From Rhizobium oryziradicis (GTDB taxonomy: Bacteria; Pseudomonadota; Alphaproteobacteria; Rhizobiales; Rhizobiaceae), in NCBI RefSeq assembly GCF_001939045.1, contig NZ_MKIM01000018.1, forward strand, positions 1-64,000: DNA of 64,000 bases. Reading direction: 5' to 3'. The notes below the pieces were generated by a model. That model saw nothing but the letters and a program-made list of their open reading frames with translations. It was not told where the DNA came from and searched no databases. Both the position numbers and the translations under genes were made by a program. This document shows positions 28,139 to 36,219 of this stretch, in pieces (position 1 is the first letter of the stretch; each line of letters opens with the position of its first letter).

Positions 28139-28274
28139 TTTTTCTCTCCGCTCGGCGTGGTCCCAGTGTTGTACTCTTACTTGTCAAATCGTGCTTAGCT
28201 TGTCGAGCCACGACACCGACGACAGGTTCGCGAAATTTTCGCACGCTACTATGAGCTAAGAGAATAGCTAACTC

Positions 28275-28288
28275 TTACGTGCACGTAA
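28275..28288. promoter_or_regulatory. Perfect palindrome in the ETF-QO / SIR2 divergent region
   Basis: TTACGTGCACGTAA is a perfect 14-bp palindrome 89 bases before the SIR2-TPR start and 136 before the divergent ETF-QO start. AGCTAAGAGAATAGCTAA just before it is partly repeated. A regulator-binding site is likely, but the regulator is unknown. Confidence 0.5.
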
Positions 28289-28377
28289 ACTATTTGATCG
28301 TAATCCCGCGTAATTGCCAAAATTGACACCTTTGTCCATTCCATGCAAATCGAGGCGAGCGGATCTTGGGGGCCAAA

Positions 28378-30186
28378 ATGACGAAATACACGAGTGAAGA
28401 TGTAGCAGAACTGGCGAATACCATTCAGCAAGCTGAAGGGCGTTTCATTTTCCTGACGGGTGCCGGGATGTCTGTTTCGGCTGGAATTCCAACGGCAAAT
28501 GGCATCATTCAAGAGATCCATCAGAAATTTCCGCAGCGTTTTGATCGCATGGATGCCAAATCCAAATGGGATTATTATCTCTGCATGCAAAAGCTACCGC
28601 CGAGCGAGAGAAAGCGTCTGCTGAGTGCGCATCTCGCGGCCTCAAAAATCAATTGGGCGCATATTGCCTTGGCAGGGATGATCAAGGCCAATCTGGTCAA
28701 GCGGGTCGTGACCTTCAATTTTGACAATATTCTGGCCCGCGCCTGCGGCCTACTGGGCCAATATCTGGCAACCTATGACTATGGTGTTGCGCCAAACGAG
28801 CGCACGGATTTCATTGCCGACCCTTCCATTGTTCACCTTCACGGCCAGGGTGCAGCGCAGGTGATGAAGAATACGGTGGCTGAAGCAGAGGCGCACGCCC
28901 ATAAAGTGGAGCCTCTGATCTCGGATCTGTTTTCCGACAACCACCTGATTGTGTTGGGCTATAGCGGCCGGACCGATCATATTTTCCCGCTGCTTGAAAA
29001 ATACTACACCGGCGAGACGCACATCTATTGGATCGGCCACAGCGAAGAGCCAGATGCGCATCTGACATCGCTTCTCAAGCAGAATTATTGCCACTATCTC
29101 GGTGGCGCTGACGCTGACCGCTTCATGATTGATCTGGCACAGGAGCTTTATTGCTTCCCGCCTGAAGTCATTGCCGATCCTGCTGGCCACCTGATCTCCG
29201 AATTGAGCGATATTACCGCGTTTCCGCTGGAAAAGATCGACGCCGCCAAGGATATTCTCGGCAGCACAATTGAGCGCCTGCGCGAAAATCAAGGCGCTTT
29301 GCAGCTCAGCTTTGTGCAAAATGCCGTTTTGCAAGGCCGTCCAGAAGACATCATTACCCAGAATGAAAGTTCGCTGGAGTATGGAGACCGCAAACTCTTT
29401 GAATCAAAGAACGATAGCGACATCCATGCTTGGGCACATTTCTCCAAAGGCTATCGCCTGAGCAAAAGCTCCGAAAAGGCCGATGATCTCGAACTGCTGA
29501 TCAATGCGACAGCCGAGTACAGCAAGGCTGTCAGCCTTAAGCCGGACTTTTCCGAAGCCTTGAACAATTGGGGCATTGTTTTGGCAAAACAGGCTTGGAT
29601 TCAGCAAGATGCCAGCCTGTTTACCCAAGCCATCGACAAATTCCAGCGTGCCAACCAAATCAAGCAGGATGATCCGGGCACTCTTAACAATTGGGGCAAC
29701 ACCCTGTCTGATCTGGCAAAGATGAAGCAGGACGAGAACCTATTCGTGCAGGCCTGCGAGAAATACCAGCGCGCCAATCAATTGCGGCCCGATTCGGCTG
29801 GCACGTTCAACAACTGGGGCAATTCGCTGGCCAATCTCGCTTCGTTGCAGCAGGACGAAAGCCTGTTCATTCAGTCTATCGAGAAATACGAGCGTGCTAA
29901 CCAGCGCCGGGAAAACCATCCTGGCACCTTTAACAACTGGGGTAACGCACTGACAAATCTCGCTAAACTGATGCAGGATGAAGAACTGTTCCGTCAGGCC
30001 ATCGAGAAATTTGAACGCGCCAATGATCTCAGCCCGGAAGATCCAGATACATTCCAGAACTGGGGCAATGCGCTGACAAACCTCGCCAAGCTCAAACAAG
30101 ATGAAGAGCTTTTCAAGCTGGCCATCGAGAAGTTTGAACATGCGAATCAGTTGACGCTCAATCGCAGCAGCGCGCTAGCGGCTTGA
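28378..30186 (+). CDS. SIR2-like NAD-binding domain fused to TPR repeats
   Basis: A 602-residue soluble protein. Residues about 10-270 form a SIR2-like domain: GAGMSVSAGIP (28-38) binds NAD, TFNFD (112-116) carries the catalytic asparagine N114, HLHG (153-156) the histidine H155, and VLGYSG (192-197) closes the fold. After a helical linker come at least five 41-residue TPR-like repeats, each with an NWGN motif (about 397, 438, 479, 520, 561). The TFN-D and HxHG forms resemble the prokaryotic SIR2 group that includes anti-phage NAD-degrading enzymes rather than CobB deacetylases. It stands alone, divergent from ETF-QO, with no second defence gene visible. Start at 28378 follows GGGGG. Function is inference. 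Confidence 0.8.
   Translation: MTKYTSEDVAELANTIQQAEGRFIFLTGAGMSVSAGIPTANGIIQEIHQKFPQRFDRMDAKSKWDYYLCMQKLPPSERKRLLSAHLAASKINWAHIALAGMIKANLVKRVVTFNFDNILARACGLLGQYLATYDYGVAPNERTDFIADPSIVHLHGQGAAQVMKNTVAEAEAHAHKVEPLISDLFSDNHLIVLGYSGRTDHIFPLLEKYYTGETHIYWIGHSEEPDAHLTSLLKQNYCHYLGGADADRFMIDLAQELYCFPPEVIADPAGHLISELSDITAFPLEKIDAAKDILGSTIERLRENQGALQLSFVQNAVLQGRPEDIITQNESSLEYGDRKLFESKNDSDIHAWAHFSKGYRLSKSSEKADDLELLINATAEYSKAVSLKPDFSEALNNWGIVLAKQAWIQQDASLFTQAIDKFQRANQIKQDDPGTLNNWGNTLSDLAKMKQDENLFVQACEKYQRANQLRPDSAGTFNNWGNSLANLASLQQDESLFIQSIEKYERANQRRENHPGTFNNWGNALTNLAKLMQDEELFRQAIEKFERANDLSPEDPDTFQNWGNALTNLAKLKQDEELFKLAIEKFEHANQLTLNRSSALAA
29566..30183 (+). repeat. Five 123-bp coding repeats in the SIR2-TPR gene
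   Basis: The TPR-like units repeat every 41 codons. Each begins with N-WG-N and contains a QDE-LF segment and an EKF-RAN segment. Units starting near 29935 and 30058 are particularly alike at DNA level. The tandem layout would favour copy-number change by slippage or recombination. Confidence 0.7.
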
Positions 30187-30226
30187 GTTTTCTGTTGCAA
30201 TTTGGCACGATAGTATAATCAATGTA

Positions 30227-30262
30227 GAGGCCTTCGTTCATCATGAGCGGAGGTCTCAGTTT
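30227..30262 (+). terminator. Hairpin after the SIR2-TPR gene
   Basis: GAGGCCTTCG (30227-30236) pairs with CGGAGGTCTC (30248-30257) completely if two G-U pairs are allowed; AGTTTATAA follows. A plausible but weak terminator 40 bases after the stop. Confidence 0.45.
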
Positions 30263-30410
30263 ATAACCTCTGTTTTTGACTCACAAATTTTAAGCTAATT
30301 GCGCATTTTGCGGATGCCGTCTGTGAGCGAGATAGAGCAATTTTGCATAACTCGCGCATGGATGGCTCTCTTTTCCATCACACTGCGCCATAGACAAAGG
30401 ACACGTCCCC

Positions 30411-31196
30411 ATGGATCTTGGCATTTCCGGTAAACGCGCTCTGGTTCTCGCTGCATCACGCGGCTTGGGCCTTGGGATTGCCAAGGCATTGGCAGCCGAG
30501 GGCGCCCATGTGTTGATCTGTGGTCGGACGGAAGAAAAGCTCAAAGCCAATTGCGCAGAGATCACAGCGGCTGGCGGCACGGCGCATTATGTTGTGGCCG
30601 ATCTTGCCGACGCCCATTTTGTCGACACCATGGTCACGGCGGTCTCCGACAAGCTCGGTGGCATTGATATTTTGGTCAACAACACCGGCGGTCCAACACC
30701 CGGCACAGCAGAAGACATGAATGCCGAGAAGCTCTACAGCTTCTTCCAATCCATGGTGGTCCGGGTCATCACACTCACCAATGCGCTGCTGCCGCAGATG
30801 AAAAGCCAAGGCTTTGGTCGCATCCTCACGGTTGCATCATCGGGCGTTATTGAGCCGATTGGCAATCTGGCGCTTTCCAATACGTTGCGTGGAGCCTTGG
30901 TGGGGTGGAACAAAACCCTGTCAACGGAGGTCGCAGGGTTCGGCATTACCGCCAATCTGTTGCTGCCCGGACGGATCCATACGGACCGCATCGATGAGCT
31001 GGATGGTGCCAATGCAAAACGGCAGGGCAAGTCCTTGGAAGAGGTGCGGACAGCCTCGGTCAAAACCATTCCGGCCGGGCGGCTTGGCACTGTGGATGAA
31101 TTTGCGGCTGCCGGGGCATTCCTGTGTTCAACCCCTGCCAGCTACATAACGGGCACCATGCTGCGGGTTGATGGCGGCGCTGCCAAATCCCTTTAA
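30411..31196 (+). CDS. SDR-family protein lacking the usual YxxxK pair
   Basis: A 261-residue Rossmann-fold protein of the short-chain dehydrogenase/reductase family, similar to 3-oxoacyl-ACP reductases. The cofactor motif is ASRGLGLG (15-22) instead of the normal TGxxxGxG, LVNNTGG is present, and VASSG supplies the catalytic serine. Where YxxxK is expected the sequence is NLALSNTLRG, so the tyrosine and lysine are missing. This matches a known BKR-like subgroup without the standard tetrad. It may be a poor enzyme or use another mechanism. AAAGGA precedes ATG at 30411. Monocistronic. Confidence 0.75.
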   Translation: MDLGISGKRALVLAASRGLGLGIAKALAAEGAHVLICGRTEEKLKANCAEITAAGGTAHYVVADLADAHFVDTMVTAVSDKLGGIDILVNNTGGPTPGTAEDMNAEKLYSFFQSMVVRVITLTNALLPQMKSQGFGRILTVASSGVIEPIGNLALSNTLRGALVGWNKTLSTEVAGFGITANLLLPGRIHTDRIDELDGANAKRQGKSLEEVRTASVKTIPAGRLGTVDEFAAAGAFLCSTPASYITGTMLRVDGGAAKSL

Positions 31197-31210
31197 AGTC
31201 GATTTAAACG

Positions 31211-31236
31211 GGTGATGAATTGTAAAATTCATCACC
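31211..31236. terminator. Perfect hairpin after SDR gene
   Basis: GGTGATGAAT and ATTCATCACC form a perfect 10-bp stem around TGTAAA, 14 bases after the SDR stop. No T-tract follows, so it could instead be an operator for the RND operon. Confidence 0.45.
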
Positions 31237-31248
31237 AAATCGGTTACA

Positions 31249-31262
31249 TTACAATATTGTAA
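31249..31262. promoter_or_regulatory. Palindrome upstream of RND efflux operon
   Basis: TTACAATATTGTAA is a perfect 14-bp palindrome 112 bases before the adaptor start. RND operons are usually controlled by TetR-type dimers with such sites, but no regulator gene is adjacent. Confidence 0.5.
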
Positions 31263-31374
31263 GGAAAAATCACCGCTTCTTGATGGAAAAGCGGGCATCC
31301 TGTTATTTTTGTATTGCACAATTTGATTGATGATAGAGCGTTGAACACTCACTCGCGTCATCAGGCTTTCAAAA

Positions 31375-32640
31375 ATGAAAAAATTCTGGACTGCTTCCAG
31401 CATCATAGCAATCCTTGCCGTTGGCGGCTGGCTTTACCGCGATCATATTCCCTTCCTTGCAAAACTGGACTCCCACCAGGAACAGACCAAGGCGGCTTCC
31501 GGTCAAAAGCCAGAGTCGAGCCAGGGCACCAACCGCGGCGGCGGCAAACGCAACGGCGGCCCAACATCTGTAAAAACCGTTGCCGCTACACTGGGCGACT
31601 TACCAATGGACGCAACGGCAACAGGCTGGGCCGAAGCGGAAGACACAACCACCATTGCAGCCCTGCAAGCAGGCTTGATCGAAGATATCGTGGCGCAGGA
31701 TGGCCAGGACGTTAAGGCGGGCGATTTGATTGCCCGTATGGACGACCGTGTCGCGCGCGCCACCGTCGATAAGGATCGCGCCAATATTGTCAGCGATCAG
31801 GCAAGTCTCGTTGAAGCTGAAACAGCACTTCAGCGGGCCGAGAGCCTGGTTAAGCAAAATGCGCAATCACAACAGACCTACGATCAGGCAAAGGCGGCGC
31901 GCGATTCTGCCGTGGGCAAGGTGGATGCCGACAAGGCAACACTTGCTTCCGATCTTGTGGCACTGGACCATATGAAAATCCGAGCCCCTTACGATGGCCG
32001 TCTCGGCAGCATCCAATTGAGCAATGGGGCCTATGTCAGCGCAGGCACGGCTATTGTTACCATCACACGTTACAACCCGATCTATATCAAGTTCCCTATG
32101 CCTCAACGCTATCTGCCGCAGCTTCATCAGGCGTTTTCATCCGGCAATCAGGTTGCTGTGGATGTGGACCCCGCTGCGACGGGTGGTGTGCCAGTGCGCG
32201 GAAAATTATCGTTCTTTGACAATAGTGTCGACAGCTCCTCGGGCACGATTACAGTCAAGGCCGAGTTTGAAAACAACAAGGGTATACTCTGGCCGGGCCA
32301 GAGCGCCAATGTGACTGTGCGCTTTGTCAGCAATGAAAAGAACATCATTGTACCAACAGTGGCCGTGCGCCCCGGTGCCGATGGATATTTCGTCTACACC
32401 GTCGATGACAAAAGCAAAGTGCATGCCACAAAGGTGGAAGTTGCCCGCACCAATGGCGACAGCACGGCAATTGCATCCGGCCTGAAAGAAGGCCAGCATG
32501 TGATCGTTGAAGGTCAGGTGCAATTGGCGGATGGGCAAACCGTGCTGGAGCAGTTTGGTGATCAAACGGCCAGCACCGGCAAGGCTGGCGGCAAACATCA
32601 ACAGACAGCTGAAAACATGCAGAAGGAAGCGTCACAATGA
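31375..32640 (+). CDS. RND efflux periplasmic adaptor subunit
   Basis: A 421-residue membrane-fusion protein that links an RND pump to an outer-membrane channel. A single N-terminal membrane anchor (about 5-20, TASSIIAILAVGGWLY) is followed by a Gly/Asn/Lys-rich linker. The lipoyl-like halves are AALQAGLIEDIVAQDGQDVK (about 95-114) and MKIRAPYDGRLGSIQLSNGA (about 200-219), with a coiled hairpin between them (DKDRANIVSDQASLVEAETA). The beta-barrel domain has SSGTITVKAEF and LWPGQSANV. Its TGA overlaps the pump gene start (ATGA). MdtA/BepD-like. Confidence 0.9.
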   Translation: MKKFWTASSIIAILAVGGWLYRDHIPFLAKLDSHQEQTKAASGQKPESSQGTNRGGGKRNGGPTSVKTVAATLGDLPMDATATGWAEAEDTTTIAALQAGLIEDIVAQDGQDVKAGDLIARMDDRVARATVDKDRANIVSDQASLVEAETALQRAESLVKQNAQSQQTYDQAKAARDSAVGKVDADKATLASDLVALDHMKIRAPYDGRLGSIQLSNGAYVSAGTAIVTITRYNPIYIKFPMPQRYLPQLHQAFSSGNQVAVDVDPAATGGVPVRGKLSFFDNSVDSSSGTITVKAEFENNKGILWPGQSANVTVRFVSNEKNIIVPTVAVRPGADGYFVYTVDDKSKVHATKVEVARTNGDSTAIASGLKEGQHVIVEGQVQLADGQTVLEQFGDQTASTGKAGGKHQQTAENMQKEASQ

Positions 32641-35600
32641 TACCTGCATTCTGCATCAACCGCCCGGTCGCGACAATCCTTCTTGCTATTGGCATTGTTC
32701 TCGCCGGGCTTGCGGGCTATCGGCTTTTGCCGGTTGCAGCGCTTCCAAAGGTTGACTTTCCCACCATCAACGTCACGGCTTCGCTCTCTGGTGCATCTCC
32801 GGAAACCATGGCAACATCGGTTGCAACGCCGCTGATAAAACAGTTTGAAACCATCCCCGGCATCAGCGAAATCAGCGCCAGCAACTCGTTGGGCAATAGC
32901 TCCATCGTCATTCAATTTGACCTGAACCGCGATATTGATGCGGCTGCTGCCGATGTGCAGGCGGCAATTTCGCGCTCCACGCGTCAGCTGCCCAGCAATA
33001 TGACGACAGCGCCAAGCTATCGCAAAAGCAACCCTGCCGATGCGCCTGTGCTGCTTTTGGCCGTTAACAGCGATGAAATGCCACGAAGCCAAGTGGATTC
33101 CATTGCGGAAAACATCATTTCGCCGCTGCTCTCCACACTCAATGGTGTTGCTCAGGTCAGCATTTACGGCTCGCAAACCTATGCAGTGCGCATTGGTGTT
33201 GACCCGTCGAAGCTGCAGGCACGGGGCCTTGGCGTCGATACGCTGACAACAGCCATTGCCAACGCCAACAATCAGGTTCCCGTCGGGGCGCTCGCCAGCG
33301 ATCAACAACAAATCACCATTGATGCCAATACCCAGCGCACCAATGCAGCCGAGTTCAAAACGCTGGTTGTTGCCAACAGCAATGGTGCCCCTATCCACCT
33401 GTCCGATGTTGCAACTGTCACCGACAGCGTCGCCAATCTTGATGCTGGCAGCTGGTTTGACGGAAAACAGGCTATTATTCTGGCAGTTCAGCGCCAACCC
33501 GATGCCAATACCGTTGATGTGGTGGATTCAATTCTGGCAAAGCTGCCTGCGTTGAAACAACAATTGCCGCCATCGCTGAAGATCAATGTCATGAACGACA
33601 CATCAAAATCGATCCGCGAGTCGATCCATGATGTGCAGTTCACCCTGTTTCTCACCATCGGCCTGGTGATTCTGGTGATCTATCTGTTCACCGGCCATCT
33701 CACCGCAACACTCATTCCCGGTCTTGCCGTTCCATTGTCGCTGATTGCGACGTTTGGGGGCATGTATGTGCTTGGGTACAGTATCGACAACATCTCGCTC
33801 CTCGGCCTTACCCTTTCGGTCGGTCTGGTGGTGGATGACGCTATTGTTATGCTGGAAAATATTCTGCGCTACCGGGAACAGGGAATGCCCGCACGCGAGG
33901 CGGCCCTGAAAGGTGCTGCCGAAGTCAGCTACACCATTGTCTCCATGTCGATTTCTCTGGTGGCGGTGTTTATTCCCATTTTGCTGATGGGCGGCGTTGT
34001 GGGACGCCTGTTTAATGAGTTTGGCATGGTGGTCACACTGGCCATTATGGCATCCGTGCTGGTATCGCTGACTGTAACGCCCATGCTGGCGGCACGCCTG
34101 TCAGGCCATTCCAGCAACCCGCCATTTTTGGTGCGGTGGTTTGATATTGGCTTTGCCAAAACATTGTCTGGCTACGATGCCGCAGTCATTTGGTGCCTGA
34201 AGCATCGCTTTTCCGTGCTGATGGTGTTTTTGGCGTCGGTGGCCAGCTCGATCTTTTTGTTTGAAACCTTGCCTTCCAGCTTCTTTCCGCAGGAAGACAC
34301 CGGGCGCCTGACGATTTCGACCCGGGCGCGCGAAGATATTTCCTATGGGGCCATGCGTGCCTTGCAAGATCAAGTGGCTGCTGTGGTCAAGGCTGATCCC
34401 GCTGTTGACCATGTGACGTCCATTGTCGGCGGCAGCAGCCGCAGCCCTCTCAACAATGGAACGCTTTTTGTTCAGCTCAAGGATAAGGACCAACGGCCGC
34501 TCTTGAACGACACGGTCAACAGTCTGCGCCAGAAGCTTTCCAAGATTGCCGGTATCAAGAGCTACATCTCGCCTCAGCAAAACCTGCGCTTCGGCGGGCG
34601 CAGCACGGCCAGCCAATATCAGTTGGTGATTCAAGCATTGAATGCGGCAACCACCAACGAGTGGTCCTCCAAAATTCAGACGGCCATGCGTCGTGATCCA
34701 GAGTTCACGGATGTGACCAGTGATGCGCAAAATAATGCCATTGCTGCCACCATCAACATTGATAACAGCAAGGCCGCCGCCTTTGGCATTACCAACGACC
34801 AATTGCGCAAAACGCTGGAAATGGCGTTTAGCGGTTATACGGCCGCCCAGATTCAATCGACCGGCGACAGCTATAACGTCATTGTGGAATTCGACCGTGC
34901 CAGACAATGGGACGATCAGTTCCTGCGTGACATCCGCGTGAGGTCGTCCTCCACAGGCACGCTGGTGCCATTGTCAAACTTCGCAACGGTTCAGCGCAAA
35001 TCGGCACCGGTCACCATCAACCAAACCGGCCAGCTGGTTTCAACAACGGTCTCGTTCAATCTTCCTGATGGCGTATCACTCAGTGATGCGACCGCAAAAA
35101 TTGACGCGATCAAACAGGAGCTTGGCGTTCCCAATGACGTTTTCACCTCCTATGGCGGCACGGCAGCTATCTTCAAACAATCGCAGGGCAATACCGGCCT
35201 GCTGATTTTGGCGGCCGTGATTACCATCTACGTCGTGCTGGGTGTCTTGTATGAAAGCTTCATTCATCCGCTCACCATTCTATCCGGTCTTCCAGCCGCG
35301 GCCCTTGGTGCGCTGCTGGCGTTGAAGGTGATGAATTTCGACATGTCGGTCATTGCCCTGATCGGCTTGCTGATGCTGATCGGTATCGTCAAGAAAAACG
35401 CGATCATGATGATCGACGTGGCGGTGGAGCTCATTCGAGAGCATGGCGAAACACCGGCAAAGGCCATTCACGAGGCTTGTGTTCGACGGTTCCGCCCGAT
35501 CATGATGACCACATTCTGTGCACTTCTTGGCGCTTTGCCAATTGCCCTTGGCCAGGGCGCCAGCTCTGAATTGCGGCAACCTCTGGGTATTGCCGTCGTT

Positions 35601-35768
35601 GGCGGTCTGCTGGTGTCGCAGCTTTTGACGTTGTTCATCACGCCTGTGATCTTTGTGGAAATGGATCGTATGGGGAAATTCCTCACACGCCTGTTCTCTC
35701 GCAAAGATGATCACCATCCGGCCAACACCGAAGACGGACCGTCAAAACCCGCCATGGCCGCAGAATAA
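32637..35768 (+). CDS. RND efflux pump, inner-membrane transporter
   Basis: A 1043-residue proton-driven pump of the HAE1/AcrB-MdtB type, with twelve membrane segments and two large periplasmic loops. The start PAFCINRPVATILLAIGIVL is a typical first helix; LTLSVGLVVDDAIVMLENI (around 395-413) contains the proton-relay aspartates of segment TM4; MLIGIVKKNAIMMIDVAVEL is the matching C-terminal region. Substrates cannot be told. No outer-membrane TolC gene is present, so it probably shares one encoded elsewhere. Confidence 0.93.
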   Translation: MIPAFCINRPVATILLAIGIVLAGLAGYRLLPVAALPKVDFPTINVTASLSGASPETMATSVATPLIKQFETIPGISEISASNSLGNSSIVIQFDLNRDIDAAAADVQAAISRSTRQLPSNMTTAPSYRKSNPADAPVLLLAVNSDEMPRSQVDSIAENIISPLLSTLNGVAQVSIYGSQTYAVRIGVDPSKLQARGLGVDTLTTAIANANNQVPVGALASDQQQITIDANTQRTNAAEFKTLVVANSNGAPIHLSDVATVTDSVANLDAGSWFDGKQAIILAVQRQPDANTVDVVDSILAKLPALKQQLPPSLKINVMNDTSKSIRESIHDVQFTLFLTIGLVILVIYLFTGHLTATLIPGLAVPLSLIATFGGMYVLGYSIDNISLLGLTLSVGLVVDDAIVMLENILRYREQGMPAREAALKGAAEVSYTIVSMSISLVAVFIPILLMGGVVGRLFNEFGMVVTLAIMASVLVSLTVTPMLAARLSGHSSNPPFLVRWFDIGFAKTLSGYDAAVIWCLKHRFSVLMVFLASVASSIFLFETLPSSFFPQEDTGRLTISTRAREDISYGAMRALQDQVAAVVKADPAVDHVTSIVGGSSRSPLNNGTLFVQLKDKDQRPLLNDTVNSLRQKLSKIAGIKSYISPQQNLRFGGRSTASQYQLVIQALNAATTNEWSSKIQTAMRRDPEFTDVTSDAQNNAIAATINIDNSKAAAFGITNDQLRKTLEMAFSGYTAAQIQSTGDSYNVIVEFDRARQWDDQFLRDIRVRSSSTGTLVPLSNFATVQRKSAPVTINQTGQLVSTTVSFNLPDGVSLSDATAKIDAIKQELGVPNDVFTSYGGTAAIFKQSQGNTGLLILAAVITIYVVLGVLYESFIHPLTILSGLPAAALGALLALKVMNFDMSVIALIGLLMLIGIVKKNAIMMIDVAVELIREHGETPAKAIHEACVRRFRPIMMTTFCALLGALPIALGQGASSELRQPLGIAVVGGLLVSQLLTLFITPVIFVEMDRMGKFLTRLFSRKDDHHPANTEDGPSKPAMAAE

Positions 35769-35787
35769 CCAAACCGGAGAGAAGACC

Positions 35788-35991
35788 ATGATTGCCTTGC
35801 GCCGTATATTGACAGTGGTTGGTGTTATTGCCGTCGCCATCGGCTTATTGTGGATGGCGCAAGGTGCTGGTCTTTTCCCCTACCCATCCTCCAGCTTCAT
35901 GATCAACCAGACGCCCTGGATACTCTGGGGCGGCTTACTGGCCGTGTTCGGCCTTGCGTTGACATGGGGATCTGGTCGGCTCATCCGCTGA
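35788..35991 (+). CDS. Small two-span membrane protein, RND operon
   Basis: A 67-residue protein with two hydrophobic segments (about 6-26, LTVVGVIAVAIGLLWMAQ, and about 42-60, PWILWGGLLAVFGLALTWG) joined by FPYPSSSFMINQ. GGAGAGAAGACC precedes the ATG, 19 bases after the pump stop, so it belongs to the efflux operon. Similar small membrane proteins follow RND pumps in other bacteria and may modulate them (as AcrZ does for AcrB), but this is inference. Confidence 0.7.
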   Translation: MIALRRILTVVGVIAVAIGLLWMAQGAGLFPYPSSSFMINQTPWILWGGLLAVFGLALTWGSGRLIR

Positions 35992-36219
35992 GTCCACTTA
36001 TTCACAAGAATAAACAAAACAACGGCTTGTAAACCCGCTTGCCCATCTCGATGCATAGCGGGTTTCAAAATGCTTGCATCATGCGCTGCGTCATGTCATC
36101 ACGCCGCTCCTGCACCGCAACCGGACCAATTGTCCCACCGCGCCACTCACATTCAAAACGCCGGCGTCATTGATACGCTTAACGGGCGTTCAAGACCAGA
36201 TATATGAGGAGCAATAACC

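Noticed and set aside
29566..30183. Regular 123-bp repeats considered as a CRISPR-like array
   Set aside because: They are coding repeats with no spacers and no cas genes nearby.
31193..31207. TTAA-N7-TTAA at the SDR stop codon
   Set aside because: Overlaps the end of the coding region, lacks the trailing C, and is 167 bases from the next start.
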